The notes under the pieces: model-generated
Told to the model about the DNA's origin: nothing
Database searches by the model: none
The model's input: the letters and a program-made list of their open reading frames with translations, nothing else
Origin: Mangrovibacter plantisponsor
Lineage (GTDB): Bacteria; Pseudomonadota; Gammaproteobacteria; Enterobacterales; Enterobacteriaceae
Reading direction: 5' to 3'
Assembly (NCBI RefSeq): GCF_003182475.1
Contig: NZ_QGTS01000019.1
Span: forward strand, 19,079 to 83,078
Length of the DNA stretch: 64,000 bases
Shown: piece after piece, positions 52,130-63,881 of the stretch
Position numbering within the stretch: position 1 is the first letter of the stretch
Layout: every line of letters begins with the position of its first letter
Program-made: the position numbers and the translations under genes

Positions 52130-52165
52130 AAAAAGAAGGAAAAAGCGTGGTTTTTCCTTCTTTTT
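52130..52165 (+). terminator. Perfect 15-bp A/T-rich inverted repeat after tatABC
   Basis: AAAAAGAAGGAAAAA (52130-52144) is exactly complementary to TTTTTCCTTCTTTTT (52151-52165) around GCGTGG. The 3' arm ends in a T-run, so it can act as an intrinsic terminator, probably bidirectional. Confidence 0.75.
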
Positions 52166-52261
52166 AGTTATCAGCCGAAAACCAATGAATTGATTTTCCT
52201 GTTTTTTTGTTGGGTGACATCCTCTCGCCTGTGCGTACATTAGGTTTGTCATCAGACTCAC

Positions 52262-52283
52262 CGCCCTTACCGGGCGTTTTTTT
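52262..52283 (+). terminator. Terminator-like hairpin immediately before tatD
   Basis: CGCCC/GGGCG (52262-52266 with 52272-52276) is followed by seven T residues, ending 12 bp before the tatD ATG. Confidence 0.65.
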
Positions 52284-52295
52284 CAGGTTACTCCC

Positions 52296-53078
52296 ATGTT
52301 TGATATTGGTGTTAATTTAACCAGCTCACAGTTTGATAAAGACCGTGCTGATGTTGTTTCTCGCGCGCAAAACGTGGGTGTCCATGGTTTGTTAGTGACG
52401 GGAACCAGTGTGCAGGAGAGTGAACAGGCACTGGCGTGTGCTACTGAGTATAAGAATTGTTGGGCAACCGCCGGTGTACACCCCCATGATGCCAGCACCT
52501 GGAGTGAAACGGTGGCTGAGCGCATTTATCGCCTGGCCGGGCAAGATAAGGTGGTGGCAGTTGGCGAATGTGGGCTGGACTTTAACCGTAACTTTTCTTC
52601 CCCCCTTGATCAGGAGCGGGCTTTTTCTGCGCAACTGGCTATCGCGGCTGAATGTGAGTTACCCGTTTTTCTTCACTGCCGCGAAGCGCACGACTGCTTT
52701 ATGGTGTTGCTAAAACCGTGGCTGAATAAGCTGCCAGCGGTCGTATTACATTGTTTCACCGGAACCCGGCAAGAGGCGGATGAGTGCCTGGCGCATGGGA
52801 TGTATCTGGGAGTGACCGGGTGGGTGTGTGATGAGCGCAGGGGGTTAGCTCTACGGGAATTATTACCGGTAATTCCGGCAAGCCAGCTATTTCTGGAAAC
52901 CGACGCACCTTATTTGTTGCCCAGAGATCTGTTGCCCAAACCGCGTTCCCGGCGTAATGAGCCTTGCCTGTTACCGCATATTTTTCAACAGGTCGCCCGG
53001 TGGCGTAATGAAGACCCAAATGAACTTGAGGCTGCTACAGACAATAATGTACGCCGGGTTTTTAACCTTAGTTTCTGA
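52296..53078 (+). CDS. tatD: 3'-5' ssDNA/RNA exonuclease TatD
   Basis: TatD is a metal-dependent nuclease of the amidohydrolase superfamily, linked to DNA repair and RNA decay. It is not needed for Tat export. The 260 residues match E. coli, with [25 protein letters not shown] and [11 protein letters not shown] metal-site motifs. In E. coli it sits close behind tatC in the tatABCD operon; here 208 bp with terminator-like hairpins separate them. Confidence 0.96.
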   Translation: MFDIGVNLTSSQFDKDRADVVSRAQNVGVHGLLVTGTSVQESEQALACATEYKNCWATAGVHPHDASTWSETVAERIYRLAGQDKVVAVGECGLDFNRNFSSPLDQERAFSAQLAIAAECELPVFLHCREAHDCFMVLLKPWLNKLPAVVLHCFTGTRQEADECLAHGMYLGVTGWVCDERRGLALRELLPVIPASQLFLETDAPYLLPRDLLPKPRSRRNEPCLLPHIFQQVARWRNEDPNELEAATDNNVRRVFNLSF

Positions 53079-53097
53079 TAGCCCCTGAACCCAGGTG

Positions 53098-53589
53098 TCA
53101 GATTTTGCGAAACTCGGTATTTTTAACGCTTCTCAACACTTGCTTGTTCAGCAGGTTAAGCAAAAGAATGGAGCGGGTTTCGCCATCGGGTTCGGTGAAA
53201 ATGGCATCCAGCCCTTCGAATGTCCCATCCGTAATTACAACCTGGTCGCCAGGATATGGCGTCTCCGGGTCGGTAATATCTGAACCCGGCTGGTAACACA
53301 ATAATTGGTTGATGACATCGTCAGGCACAATGGCGGGTTGCGTACCAAAACGCACAAAATGGCTGACTCCCCGGGTAGAATTGACCGTGGTTGTGTGAAT
53401 CCTTTCCGGGTCGAATTCAACAAATAAATAGTTTGGAAATAAAGGTTCCTGAACGGCAGTACGTTTGCCACGCACTATTTTTTCCAGTGTGATCATTGGC
53501 GTGACGCAATTGACAGACTGGCGCTCCAGATGCTCTTGCGCCCGTTGTACTTGCCCACGTTTACAATAAAGCAGATACCAGGATTCCAT
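53098..53589 (-). CDS. rfaH: Transcription antiterminator RfaH
   Basis: RfaH is a NusG paralogue that, through ops elements, reduces pausing and couples translation in LPS, capsule and toxin operons. The 163 residues (E. coli 162) have the NGN domain ([18 protein letters not shown] to HFVRFG) and a C-terminal domain that switches from alpha-hairpin to KOW barrel ([25 protein letters not shown]). It is convergent with tatD. Confidence 0.97.
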   Translation of the reverse strand: MESWYLLYCKRGQVQRAQEHLERQSVNCVTPMITLEKIVRGKRTAVQEPLFPNYLFVEFDPERIHTTTVNSTRGVSHFVRFGTQPAIVPDDVINQLLCYQPGSDITDPETPYPGDQVVITDGTFEGLDAIFTEPDGETRSILLLNLLNKQVLRSVKNTEFRKI

Positions 53590-53784
53590 AATGTCTCTAA
53601 TATTATCGCCCGACTGGCAAGCATAGCAAATAGTGCTTAAGAGGGATAGCCACTCGCGTAACGTGGCTATTTGCCAGTATATTTTCTCCTGCCGACTGCT
53701 GATTTAATTGTAAAGCTGCGTGCAGGTTGTGCGGTAAATTCACGCTAATTTAACAAAGTTACAGCATCAGCGGGCTGAAGCCCG

Positions 53785-53790
53785 TATAAT
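53785..53790 (+). promoter_or_regulatory. Candidate -10 element for ubiD
   Basis: TATAAT, 32 bp before the ubiD ATG. A short GGGCT-GA-AGCCC hairpin lies directly upstream and there is no clear -35. The rest of 53590-53784 holds no gene. Confidence 0.4.
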
Positions 53791-53822
53791 GATGCGCTAA
53801 ATTTGGTGCGAAAAAGAACAGC

Positions 53823-55307
53823 ATGAAATATCACGACCTACGCGAATTTCTTACCCTGCTCGAAGCGCAGGGTGAACTAAAACGTATTACACTCCCTGTT
53901 GATCCCCATCTGGAAATAACAGAAATAGCTGACCGCACTCTGCGTGCTGGCGGACCCGCATTATTGTTTGAAAATCCAAAAGGTTACAATATGCCCGTAC
54001 TGTGTAATTTATTCGGTACGGCAAAACGGGTTGCCATGGGTATGGGGCGTGACGATGTATCAGCGTTGCGTGAAGTGGGGACTTTGCTGGCGTTCCTTAA
54101 AGAACCTGAGGTTCCGAAGGGCTTTCGTGATTTATTCGATAAAATTCCGCACTTTAAACAAGTTCTGAATATGCCCGCAAAACGGGTACGTTCCGCGCCT
54201 TGCCAGGAGATTGTTCAGCAAGGGGATGATGTAGACCTGGGGCAGATCCCGGTGATGCACTGCTGGCCCGAAGATGCCGCCCCACTGATTACCTGGGGGC
54301 TGACGGTTACACGGGGGCCGCATAAGGAGCGCCAAAACCTGGGGATTTATCGCCAGCAGGTGTTGGGTAAAAATAAAATCATTATGCGTTGGTTATCCCA
54401 CCGTGGTGGTGCGCTGGATTTTCAGGAGTTTTGCCAAACCAATCCAGGCGAGCGCTTCCCGGTTGCGGTTGCGCTGGGGGCAGACCCGGCCACGTTACTG
54501 GGCGCGGTCACCCCTGTGCCAGATACGTTGTCAGAGTATGCGTTCGCCGGGCTGCTGAGGGGTAACAAAACGGAAGTGGTCAAATGCCTGTCCAATGACC
54601 TCGAAGTGCCTGCCAGTGCCGAGATTGTACTGGAAGGTTACATTGAACCTGGCGAAATGGCAGTCGAAGGGCCTTATGGTGACCATACCGGGTACTACAA
54701 TGAAGTAGATAGCTTCCCGGTGATGACTGTCACGCATATTACCCGCCGTGAAGATGCCATTTACCACTCCACATATACCGGCCGCCCGCCAGATGAACCG
54801 GCGGTGATGGGTGTGGCACTGAACGAAGTTTTTGTGCCTATTTTGCAAAAACAATTCCCGGAAATTATCGATTTCTATTTGCCGCCAGAAGGGTGTTCTT
54901 ACCGTATGGCAGTAGTCACAATGAAAAAACAGTATCCGGGGCATGCCAAACGCGTAATGATGGGCGTATGGTCATTCCTGCGTCAGTTTATGTATACAAA
55001 GTTTGTTATTGTATGTGATGACGATATCAATGCGCGTGACTGGAATGATGTTATCTGGGCGATTACCACGCGTATGGATCCCGCCCGGGATACGGTGATG
55101 ATTGAAAACACACCGATTGATTATCTGGATTTCGCCTCGCCTGTTTCCGGGCTGGGTTCGAAAATGGGGCTGGATGCCACAAATAAATGGCCAGGTGAGA
55201 CACAGCGTGAGTGGGGGCATCCCATAACCAAAGATCCTGAAGTGGTGGCTCGTGTTGATGCTATCTGGTCGCAGCTTGGTATAGTGGATGACGGTAAAAC
55301 TGCCTGA
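53823..55307 (+). CDS. ubiD: 3-octaprenyl-4-hydroxybenzoate decarboxylase UbiD
   Basis: UbiD decarboxylates 3-octaprenyl-4-hydroxybenzoate using prenylated FMN made by UbiX, in ubiquinone synthesis. The 494 residues (E. coli 497) include the prFMN-binding region with [14 protein letters not shown] and the conserved ETQREWGHP and [17 protein letters not shown]. fre starts 47 bp downstream. Confidence 0.97.
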   Translation: MKYHDLREFLTLLEAQGELKRITLPVDPHLEITEIADRTLRAGGPALLFENPKGYNMPVLCNLFGTAKRVAMGMGRDDVSALREVGTLLAFLKEPEVPKGFRDLFDKIPHFKQVLNMPAKRVRSAPCQEIVQQGDDVDLGQIPVMHCWPEDAAPLITWGLTVTRGPHKERQNLGIYRQQVLGKNKIIMRWLSHRGGALDFQEFCQTNPGERFPVAVALGADPATLLGAVTPVPDTLSEYAFAGLLRGNKTEVVKCLSNDLEVPASAEIVLEGYIEPGEMAVEGPYGDHTGYYNEVDSFPVMTVTHITRREDAIYHSTYTGRPPDEPAVMGVALNEVFVPILQKQFPEIIDFYLPPEGCSYRMAVVTMKKQYPGHAKRVMMGVWSFLRQFMYTKFVIVCDDDINARDWNDVIWAITTRMDPARDTVMIENTPIDYLDFASPVSGLGSKMGLDATNKWPGETQREWGHPITKDPEVVARVDAIWSQLGIVDDGKTA

Positions 55308-55353
55308 GCCGCAGCCGTTGCAACATCGCTTTAATGACCCGAAGAGGGAACGC

Positions 55354-56055
55354 ATGACAATTTTAAGCTGTAAAGTGACCTCGGTAGAAGCCATTACGGA
55401 TACGGTGTATCGCGTACGTTTACTACCGGAAGCTGATTTTTCTTTTCGTGCCGGGCAGTATTTGATGGTGGTGATGGATGAGCGGGATAAACGCCCGTTT
55501 TCTCTGGCTTCCACACCGTCTGAGCAAGGGTATATTGAACTGCACATTGGTGCGTCTGAACTGAACCTGTACGCAATGGCAGTAATGGACAGGATCCTGA
55601 AAGACCGTGAGATTGTTGTCGATTTGCCCCATGGTGAAGCCTGGTTGCGCGAAGATGATGACCGCCCGCTGGTTCTGATTGCTGGTGGTACGGGGTTCTC
55701 TTATGTCCGTTCAATTCTGCTCACTGCGCTGGAGCGTAACCCGCAGCGGGATATCGCAATTTACTGGGGCGGGCGTGAAGAAAAACACCTGTACGACCTC
55801 AGTGAACTTGAAGCGCTCACCCTTCAGCACCCCAATTTGCGGGTTGAGGCCGTGGTTGAACAGCCTGAGGAAGGTTGGCAGGGGCGCACCGGGACGGTAC
55901 TGGCAGCAGTAATGCAGGATTACGGTACACTTGCCGGGCATGACATTTACATTGCCGGCCGTTTTGAAATGGCGAAAATTGCCCGTGAGCTGTTCTGTAA
56001 TGAGCGTAGCGCGCGTGAGGACCGCATGTTTGGTGACGCGTTTTCATTCATCTGA
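55354..56055 (+). CDS. fre: NAD(P)H-flavin reductase Fre
   Basis: Fre reduces free flavins with NAD(P)H and can activate ribonucleotide reductase and cobalamin reduction. The 233 residues match E. coli: flavin-binding RPFSLAS (about 46-52) and NAD-binding [11 protein letters not shown] chose ATG 55354 with GAAGAGGGAACG upstream, giving [22 protein letters not shown]; the open frame from 55288 overlaps ubiD and is not coding. Confidence 0.96.
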   Translation: MTILSCKVTSVEAITDTVYRVRLLPEADFSFRAGQYLMVVMDERDKRPFSLASTPSEQGYIELHIGASELNLYAMAVMDRILKDREIVVDLPHGEAWLREDDDRPLVLIAGGTGFSYVRSILLTALERNPQRDIAIYWGGREEKHLYDLSELEALTLQHPNLRVEAVVEQPEEGWQGRTGTVLAAVMQDYGTLAGHDIYIAGRFEMAKIARELFCNERSAREDRMFGDAFSFI

Positions 56056-56115
56056 CAGCAACGCCAGAGCGGGAGAACACCACGCAACTAAAGGGTGTTT
56101 TTCCGCCTAAAGAAT

Positions 56116-56141
56116 GAAAAAACCCGCCCCTGACAGGCGGG
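56116..56141 (-). terminator. Terminator of fadBA
   Basis: On the minus strand CCCGCC pairs with GGCGGG (56141-56136 with 56128-56123) and is followed by a T6 run. It lies 20 bp after the fadA stop. Confidence 0.9.
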
Positions 56142-56160
56142 AACACGGCAACTAAATCGG

Positions 56161-57330
<1,170 letters not shown>

Positions 57331-57337
57331 TCACTCC

Positions 57338-59527
57338 TCAGGCGCATTTCAGGTTACTGGATGGGCGGGCAGGCTCCACGGATGGATAATAGCTTGCGTT
57401 GGTGCGGGCTTTTTCGCGTAAGCCATCGGTGACGGCATACAGAGGCCCAAGTTCCTGGTAGTGTTCTGCCATATCGAGATATTTGGCACTTCCCAGCGTA
57501 TCCAGCCAGCGCAGTGCACCACCATGGAATGGAGGGAAGCCAAGGCCGTACACCAGCGCAATGTCTGCTTCTTCGGGTGAAGCAATAATGTTTTCTTCCA
57601 GGCAGCGAATAACTTCGTTAACCATGGGGATCGTCATGCGCGCAATAATGGTTTCATCACTGAACTGAGCCGCGGGCTGGCAAACCTCGCTGAGCAGGCC
57701 AGTAACACTGTCATCAGCGATTTTACGCGGTTTGCCCTTGCTGTCGGTTTCATAGCGCCAGAAGCCCTGGCCATTTTTTTGCCCATAACGCCCGGCGTCA
57801 AACAGCACATCAATGGCATCGCGGTAGTCTTTCTGCATGCGCTGTGGGTAGCCAGCTGCCATTACGGCCTGGGCATGGTGGGCGGTATCGATTCCGACCA
57901 CATCCAGCAGGTAAGCCGGGCCCATCGGCCAGCCAAACTGTTTTTCCATCACCCGGTCAATCTGGCGGAAATCAGCACCATCTTTGAGTAGTTGGCTGAA
58001 ACCGGCAAAGTACGGGAACAGAACCCGGTTTACGAAGAACCCCGGGCAATCGTTCACCACTATTGGTGTTTTCCCCATTTTGCTGGCCCAGGCAACCACT
58101 TTGGCAAGTGTGGTTTCACTGGTTTGCTTACCGCGAATCACTTCGACCAGCGGCATACGGTGCACCGGGTTAAAAAAGTGCATGCCACAGAAATTCTCCG
58201 GGCGTTGTAATGCACCGGCCAGCTCACTGATAGGAATCGTCGATGTATTAGAAGCCAGTACGCAGTCCTGGCGAATGTGACTTTCGGTTTCGGCCAGCAC
58301 AGCTTTTTTAATTTTCGGGTTCTCAACAACCGCTTCAACCACCACATCGGCTTTCTCAAAACCTGCATAGTGCAGCGTCGGCTGAATAGTCGCCATCACA
58401 CTGGCGAGCCTGATACCATCAATTTTTCCGCGCTCAAGTTGTTTGTTCAGCAACTTACTGGCTTCACTGATGCCCAGTGCCAGCGCCTTTTCATTGATAT
58501 CTTTCATAAGTACCGGTACGCCTTTCCAGGCCGACTGCCAGGCGATACCGCCACCCATAATTCCCGCACCCAACACAGCTGCCTGCTGTGGTAATGCAAC
58601 GTCGCGGCTGTATTTTTTCGCCAGGCTTTTTACATGCTGATCATTAAGGAAAATGCCAACCAGAGCACGGGCCTGAGGGGAGTGAGCCAGGGGGACAAAA
58701 CTTTGATTTTCCAGTTTCAGGGCGTCATCCCTGCCCATTGAAGCGGCGGCTTCTATCGTTTTCACGGCTGTAATTGGTGCCGGGTAATGTTTCCCTGCTG
58801 TTTGAGCGACCATACCTTTCGCAATTGTAAAACTCATGGCGGCTTCAATTTTACTGAGTTTCAGCGGCGCCAGTTTTACAGCTCGTTTACTGCGCCAGTC
58901 CATGCTCCCGGCTATCGCCTGTTGCAATACCTGCACTGCCGCAGTTTTCAGGTTCTCCTGGTTTACCACACCATCAACCAGGCCAATTTTCAGTGCCTGT
59001 TGTGCATCCACATCTTTGCCCGCAGCAATGATTTCCAGCGCGCTGTCTGCGCCAAGCAAGCGAGGCAAGCGAACAGAACCGCCAAACCCAGGCATAATCC
59101 CCAGTTTTGTTTCCGGTAAACCAATACGTGCTTCCGGTGTGGCAAGGCGGAAATCAGTTGCCAGCACACATTCGCAACCACCACCCAGTGCATAACCATT
59201 AACAGCAGATAGGGTTGGTACAGGCAGATCTTCAAGGCGGTTAAATACGCTATTGGCGAAGTGCAACCATTGGCTGAGCTGCTCGGCCGGAACCAAAAAC
59301 AGAGAAAGAAACTCCATGATATCTGCGCCGACAATAAAGGCATTTTTATCCGAACGCAGTAACAGACCTTTTAGATCTTTCTGTTTTTCAAGTATATCCA
59401 ATGCATTTCCGAGGCTGGCAACCGTTGCGGTGTCCAGCTTATTGACTGAACCGGGCGCGCTAAAAACCAGTTCGGCAATGTCATTTTCCAGCCAGTCGAG
59501 ATAAAGGGTTTCACCTTGGTAGAGCAT
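57338..59527 (-). CDS. fadB: Fatty-acid oxidation complex alpha subunit FadB
   Basis: FadB has enoyl-CoA hydratase (N-terminal), isomerase and 3-hydroxyacyl-CoA dehydrogenase activities. The 729 residues equal E. coli. [17 protein letters not shown] contains the hydratase glutamate, [13 protein letters not shown] is the NAD motif, and [12 protein letters not shown] the dehydrogenase histidine. I chose ATG 59527 with CAGGAG upstream ([14 protein letters not shown]). The much longer open frame to 59794 runs through the FadR operator and is not coding. Confidence 0.98.
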   Translation of the reverse strand: MLYQGETLYLDWLENDIAELVFSAPGSVNKLDTATVASLGNALDILEKQKDLKGLLLRSDKNAFIVGADIMEFLSLFLVPAEQLSQWLHFANSVFNRLEDLPVPTLSAVNGYALGGGCECVLATDFRLATPEARIGLPETKLGIMPGFGGSVRLPRLLGADSALEIIAAGKDVDAQQALKIGLVDGVVNQENLKTAAVQVLQQAIAGSMDWRSKRAVKLAPLKLSKIEAAMSFTIAKGMVAQTAGKHYPAPITAVKTIEAAASMGRDDALKLENQSFVPLAHSPQARALVGIFLNDQHVKSLAKKYSRDVALPQQAAVLGAGIMGGGIAWQSAWKGVPVLMKDINEKALALGISEASKLLNKQLERGKIDGIRLASVMATIQPTLHYAGFEKADVVVEAVVENPKIKKAVLAETESHIRQDCVLASNTSTIPISELAGALQRPENFCGMHFFNPVHRMPLVEVIRGKQTSETTLAKVVAWASKMGKTPIVVNDCPGFFVNRVLFPYFAGFSQLLKDGADFRQIDRVMEKQFGWPMGPAYLLDVVGIDTAHHAQAVMAAGYPQRMQKDYRDAIDVLFDAGRYGQKNGQGFWRYETDSKGKPRKIADDSVTGLLSEVCQPAAQFSDETIIARMTIPMVNEVIRCLEENIIASPEEADIALVYGLGFPPFHGGALRWLDTLGSAKYLDMAEHYQELGPLYAVTDGLREKARTNASYYPSVEPARPSSNLKCA

Positions 59528-59553
59528 GTCAGTCTCCTGAATCCAGCAAAGGG

Positions 59554-59570
59554 ATCTGGTCGTACCAGAT
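59554..59570 (-). promoter_or_regulatory. FadR operator of fadBA
   Basis: ATCTGGTACGACCAGAT on the minus strand is a near-perfect palindrome of the FadR consensus and equals the operator known in E. coli fadBA. It lies 27 bp before the fadB start. FadR would repress until long-chain acyl-CoA binds. Confidence 0.85.
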
Positions 59571-59714
59571 GAGCGGAGTGTGGAATTTATGTTAAAAAAA
59601 TGCAAATTAATCTTTAATTTTTTGCTGGAAAGATCACGGATACGCGAAAGCACGCTCTGGATAAGCGGGTGTGTTAAAATGCCCACTTCAGGGTTAACGT
59701 ACAAAGGGTAAGTT

Positions 59715-61046
59715 ATGGACTCGTTAGTTACACTGTATAAAGAACATATTGAGGCATTGCAGGAACGTACTCGCAATGTTCTGGCGCGTTTCAATCTGGA
59801 TGCACTACTGATTCATTCCGGTGAATTATTTAATGTTTTTCTCGATGATCACCCTTATCCATTTAAAGTTAACCCGCAGTTTAAAGCCTGGGTACCTGTT
59901 ACACAGGTACCTAATTGTTGGCTGTTGGTAGATGGCGTAAATAAACCCAAATTGTGGTTCTGGTTGCCTGTTGATTACTGGCATAACGTTGAACCGTTAC
60001 CGCAATCTTTCTGGACAGATGAAATTGATCTGAGCGCTTTGGCTAATGCCAAAGAGATTGGCAGCATGCTGCCCGCGCAGCGCAAAAATATTGCTTATAT
60101 TGGACCGGTTCCGGAACGCGCTCTGCAACTCAACATTGAAGCCAGCAATATTAACCCTCAGGGAGTGATTGATTACCTGCACTTCTACCGGGCCTATAAA
60201 ACTGAGTATGAACTGGCCTGCATGCGCGAGGCGCAAAAAATGGCCGTAGTTGGCCACCATGCCGCTCATGATGCCTTTTTATCCGGGATGAGTGAGTTTG
60301 ATATCAATCAGGCTTATTTAACCGCGACGGGTCACCGGGACACTGACGTTCCTTACGGCAATATCGTGGCGCTGAATGAGCATGCGGCAGTATTGCACTA
60401 CACAAAACTGGATCACCAGGTCCCGGCTAAAAACCTCAGTTTCTTGCTGGACGCAGGGGCTGAATACAACGGTTATGCCGCAGACCTGACGCGCACATGG
60501 TCGGCGCAAAATGACAATGACTTTGCCGCGCTGATTAAAGACGTGAATGAACACCAGCAGGCGCTGATTGCCACCATGCAGGCTGGCACACGTTATACCG
60601 AATATCATTTACAGTTCCATCAGCGTATTGCGCAGATACTACGTAAACACCAGATAATTACTGGCATCAGTGAAGAGGCAATGGTAGATGCGGATATTAC
60701 CGGGCCTTTCATGCCTCATGGCATTGGGCATCCTCTGGGGCTGCAGGTGCATGATGTAGCCGGATTCATGCAGGATGACTCCGGCACAAACTTACCAGCA
60801 CCAGAGAAGTACCCGTATCTGCGTTGTACCCGGGTGCTTGAACCCGGTATGGTGCTGACTATCGAGCCAGGCATCTATTTTATTGAGTCTTTGCTTTCAG
60901 CCTGGCGAGAAGGGCCTTATAGCAAGCACTTTGACTGGCAGAAAATTGAAGCACTGAAACCGTTTGGCGGTATTCGTATCGAAGATAACGTGGTAATTCA
61001 TGAGAAAAGCGTTGAGAACATGACCCGAGACCTGAAACTCAGCTAA
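59715..61046 (+). CDS. pepQ: Xaa-Pro dipeptidase PepQ
   Basis: PepQ hydrolyses Xaa-Pro dipeptides with a dinuclear Mn2+ site. The 443 residues match E. coli. The metal ligands lie in [19 protein letters not shown] (two Asp), [12 protein letters not shown] (His), EPGIYF (Glu) and GIRIEDN (Glu). It is divergent from fadB; its last base is shared with the yigZ start. Confidence 0.97.
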   Translation: MDSLVTLYKEHIEALQERTRNVLARFNLDALLIHSGELFNVFLDDHPYPFKVNPQFKAWVPVTQVPNCWLLVDGVNKPKLWFWLPVDYWHNVEPLPQSFWTDEIDLSALANAKEIGSMLPAQRKNIAYIGPVPERALQLNIEASNINPQGVIDYLHFYRAYKTEYELACMREAQKMAVVGHHAAHDAFLSGMSEFDINQAYLTATGHRDTDVPYGNIVALNEHAAVLHYTKLDHQVPAKNLSFLLDAGAEYNGYAADLTRTWSAQNDNDFAALIKDVNEHQQALIATMQAGTRYTEYHLQFHQRIAQILRKHQIITGISEEAMVDADITGPFMPHGIGHPLGLQVHDVAGFMQDDSGTNLPAPEKYPYLRCTRVLEPGMVLTIEPGIYFIESLLSAWREGPYSKHFDWQKIEALKPFGGIRIEDNVVIHEKSVENMTRDLKLS

Positions 61047-61657
61047 TGGAGAGCTGGCTCATACCCACTGCGCCAGTTGAAGTGAGCGCCGAGATAAAAA
61101 AAAGCCGGTTTATTACTTTCCTGGCGCACACAGATGGCGTGGCGGCGGCGAAAGCATTTGTTGAGCAGGTACGTTCAATGCACCCCAGTGCCCGGCATCA
61201 TTGCTGGGCCTGGGTGGCCGGTGCTCCTGACGACTCACAGCAACTCGGTTTCTCCGATGACGGCGAGCCTGCCGGAACCGCAGGTAAACCGATTCTGGCG
61301 CAGTTACAGGGAAGTGGCGTGGGCGAAATTACCGCTGTAGTGGTGCGTTATTATGGTGGTGTATTACTGGGTACTGGTGGGTTAGTAAAAGCCTATGGTG
61401 GCGGTGTCGGCGATGCGTTAGCCCAGTTAACGACTCAGCGGAAAATGGCGCTTAAGACCTATACTTTGCGTTGTGAATATGGGTTGCTGGCTGCTGTTGA
61501 GGGGCTAGTCGTTCAAACGCAAGGGCTCATTGTTTCCAGTGACTACCAGGATGTGGTGCAGTTAACTATCGCGTTGCCGCCGAGCCATGTTGATGTGTTT
61601 CGTTCGCGCCTGGCAGATATGAGCCGGGGCTCGATGCAATTATTTCCTGTTGTGTAG
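61046..61657 (+). CDS. yigZ: IMPACT-family protein YigZ
   Basis: YigZ belongs to the UPF0029/IMPACT family; its molecular role in bacteria is unclear. The 203 residues (E. coli 204) carry the family signature GFSDDGEPAGTAGKPIL followed by VVRYYGGVLLGTGGLVKAYGG. Its ATG overlaps the pepQ stop by one base, and trkH follows at 30 bp, suggesting an operon. Confidence 0.94.
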   Translation: MESWLIPTAPVEVSAEIKKSRFITFLAHTDGVAAAKAFVEQVRSMHPSARHHCWAWVAGAPDDSQQLGFSDDGEPAGTAGKPILAQLQGSGVGEITAVVVRYYGGVLLGTGGLVKAYGGGVGDALAQLTTQRKMALKTYTLRCEYGLLAAVEGLVVQTQGLIVSSDYQDVVQLTIALPPSHVDVFRSRLADMSRGSMQLFPVV

Positions 61658-61687
61658 TCTCTATTATTTTCGAAGGATCCGCGCGTG

Positions 61688-63139
61688 ATGCATTTTCGCC
61701 CTATAGTCAGAATTGTTGGCTTACTGGTTATTTTATTTTCGGGAACGATGTTTATTCCCGGGCTGGTGGCCCTGATATATCGCGATGGTGCGGGGAGAGC
61801 CTTTACACAAACCTTTTTCGTCGCGCTGGCGATAGGTGCGCTACTGTGGTGGCCTAACCGTCGCCAAAAGCGCGAGTTAAAACCCCGGGAAGGTTTTCTG
61901 ATAGTCGTGCTGTTCTGGACTGTCCTTGGGAGCGTAGGGGCACTGCCCTTTATTTTTGCTGAGCGCCCCAATCTGACGGTTACCGATGCTTTTTTTGAAT
62001 CTTTTTCCGGCCTCACAACGACAGGCGCAACAACACTGGTTGGCCTGGATACACTTCCCCACGCAATTTTGTTTTACCGCCAAATGCTGCAGTGGTTTGG
62101 CGGTATGGGAATCATTGTGCTGGCGGTGGCAATTCTGCCAATTTTGGGTGTTGGGGGGTTGCAGCTCTATCGGGCGGAAATGCCGGGGCCACTGAAAGAT
62201 AACAAAATGCGCCCGCGTATTGCAGAAACTGCCAAAACACTGTGGCTTATCTACGTATTACTGACAATTGCCTGTGCTGTAGCATTGTGGTTTGCCGGGA
62301 TGCCAGTGTTTGATGCCATCAGCCACAGTTTTGCCACTATCGCCATCGGTGGTTTCTCTACCCATGATGCCAGTATTGGTTACTTCGACAGCCCGGCTAT
62401 TAACTCGATTATCGCACTGTTTTTATTGATTTCAGGGTGTAACTACAGTCTGCATTTTTCTTTGCTAAGCGGGCGAAGTTTGAAGGTGTACTGGCGTGAC
62501 CCTGAATTTCGTATGTTTATTGGGGTGCAATTCACGCTGGTACTGATTTGTACTCTGGTGCTAATTCTGCATCGAACCTACGGCTCTTTCTGGCAAACCC
62601 TGAACCAGTCTTTTTTTCAGGTAGTCTCCATGGCAACAACGGCAGGGTTTACTACAGATAGTATTGCCCGCTGGCCCCTTTTCCTGCCGGTATTACTATT
62701 ATGTTCGGCATTTATTGGTGGTTGTGCTGGTTCTACCGGTGGTGGCCTGAAAGTTATCCGTATTCTGCTGTTATTTAAACAAGGTAACCGTGAGCTTAAA
62801 CGCCTGGTACACCCTAATGCGGTTTACAGCATCAAGTTAGGGAACCGGGCATTGCCAGAACGCATTCTGGAAGCTGTATGGGGGTTTTTCTCTGCTTATG
62901 CACTGGTATTCATTATCAGTATGCTGGCGATTATCGCGACAGGTGTTGATGATTTTTCTGCGTTCGCATCAGTCGTCGCCACACTTAATAACCTGGGGCC
63001 AGGGCTTGGGGTTGTGGCAGATAACTTTGCCAGTATGAATCCAGTTGCTAAATGGATTCTGATTGCCGATATGCTATTCGGACGGCTTGAAGTCTTTACA
63101 CTACTGGTTTTGTTTACCCCGACTTTCTGGAAAGAATAA
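61688..63139 (+). CDS. trkH: Potassium uptake channel subunit TrkH
   Basis: TrkH is the K+-translocating subunit that works with the NAD-binding TrkA. The 483 residues equal E. coli, with eight membrane segments in four MPM repeats and selectivity-loop motifs ([38 protein letters not shown]). I chose ATG 61688 ([11 protein letters not shown]); GTG 61685 is an equally spaced alternative. hemG follows at 10 bp. Confidence 0.97.
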   Translation: MHFRPIVRIVGLLVILFSGTMFIPGLVALIYRDGAGRAFTQTFFVALAIGALLWWPNRRQKRELKPREGFLIVVLFWTVLGSVGALPFIFAERPNLTVTDAFFESFSGLTTTGATTLVGLDTLPHAILFYRQMLQWFGGMGIIVLAVAILPILGVGGLQLYRAEMPGPLKDNKMRPRIAETAKTLWLIYVLLTIACAVALWFAGMPVFDAISHSFATIAIGGFSTHDASIGYFDSPAINSIIALFLLISGCNYSLHFSLLSGRSLKVYWRDPEFRMFIGVQFTLVLICTLVLILHRTYGSFWQTLNQSFFQVVSMATTAGFTTDSIARWPLFLPVLLLCSAFIGGCAGSTGGGLKVIRILLLFKQGNRELKRLVHPNAVYSIKLGNRALPERILEAVWGFFSAYALVFIISMLAIIATGVDDFSAFASVVATLNNLGPGLGVVADNFASMNPVAKWILIADMLFGRLEVFTLLVLFTPTFWKE

Positions 63140-63149
63140 GAAGGACAAC

Positions 63150-63689
63150 ATGAGAACGCTGATTTTATTTTCCAGCCGGGATGGGCATACACGGGAAATT
63201 GCACACTATGTTGCAACACAACTACGCACTGAAGGAGAAGAGTGCGAAGTAATGAACCTGCACCGCACACCTGATATCGAATGGGCGCTCTTTGACAAGG
63301 TCATCATTGGCGCATCTATTCGTTATGGGCACTTCCATTCTTCACTCGGTAATTTTGTAAAACGCCATGCTTCGGTACTAAACCAACTCCCCAGTGCTTT
63401 CTTTGCGGTGAACCTGGTTGCCAGAAAGCCAGAGAAAAGAACGCCACAGACTAACAGCTACGCACGCAAGTTTTTGTCGGATTCGCCATGGGCTCCTTCG
63501 CTCAGTGCCGTTTTTGCCGGAGCGCTGCGTTACCCCAAATACCGTTGGTATGACCGGTTAATGATTTTACTGATCATGAAAATGACAGGGGGAGAGACTG
63601 ATACCAGGAAAGAAGTGGTCTACACAGACTGGGCACAGGTTGATGCTTTTACCCGTGAAGTTGCTCGTTTACCCAGCAAAAAGTTGTAA
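63150..63689 (+). CDS. hemG: Menaquinone-dependent protoporphyrinogen IX dehydrogenase HemG
   Basis: HemG oxidises protoporphyrinogen IX to protoporphyrin IX, passing electrons to the quinone pool. The 179 residues (E. coli 181) form a flavodoxin-like fold with [14 protein letters not shown] as the FMN phosphate loop and the long insertion [18 protein letters not shown] typical of HemG. I chose ATG 63150 (MRTLILFSS). Its C-terminus is followed by the rRNA operon upstream region. Confidence 0.97.
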   Translation: MRTLILFSSRDGHTREIAHYVATQLRTEGEECEVMNLHRTPDIEWALFDKVIIGASIRYGHFHSSLGNFVKRHASVLNQLPSAFFAVNLVARKPEKRTPQTNSYARKFLSDSPWAPSLSAVFAGALRYPKYRWYDRLMILLIMKMTGGETDTRKEVVYTDWAQVDAFTREVARLPSKKL

Positions 63690-63702
63690 AAATGTGCGCC
63701 TT

Positions 63703-63717
63703 GTTCGAAAAGCAGGC
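63703..63717 (+). promoter_or_regulatory. Fis site I of the rRNA operon
   Basis: GTTCGAAAAGCAGGC fits the G-N2-YR-N2-W-N2-YR-N2-C Fis consensus. It is centred 71 bp upstream of the P1 start, the position of Fis site I in E. coli rrn P1 promoters. An A/T-rich UP-element region follows at 63721-63741. Confidence 0.75.
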
Positions 63718-63744
63718 GAACGATATTTTTTTTGTATTAAACAC

Positions 63745-63781
63745 TTGCCAGCTTCAGATTAGGCCCTATAATGCGCCTCCA
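63745..63781 (+). promoter_or_regulatory. rRNA promoter P1
   Basis: TTGCCA (63745-63750), a 16-bp spacer and TATAAT (63767-63772) precede an 8-nt GCGCCTCC discriminator, with initiation expected at A63781. This matches rrn P1 promoters, including the 16-bp spacer and G/C-rich discriminator for ppGpp control. Confidence 0.9.
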
Positions 63782-63842
63782 CTGACACGGCACAACGGCA
63801 AACAAACCGGCCTGTCAGGCAAAGTTAAGTGAAAATAAATGC

Positions 63843-63870
63843 TTGACTCTGCAGCGGGAAAGCGTAATAT
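63843..63870 (+). promoter_or_regulatory. rRNA promoter P2
   Basis: TTGACT (63843-63848), a 16-bp spacer and TAATAT (63865-63870). It is about 98 bp downstream of P1, as in E. coli rrn operons. Confidence 0.85.
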
Positions 63871-63881
63871 ACGCAGCCCGC

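Noticed and set aside
56076..56104. AACACC/GGTGTT hairpin with T-run after fre
   Set aside because: Only 6 bp with a 12-nt loop; too weak to call a terminator, though the T-run makes it possible.
59528..59794. 89-codon N-terminal extension of fadB
   Set aside because: It runs through the FadR operator and the pepQ promoter region; the family starts at [14 protein letters not shown] with a strong ribosome site.
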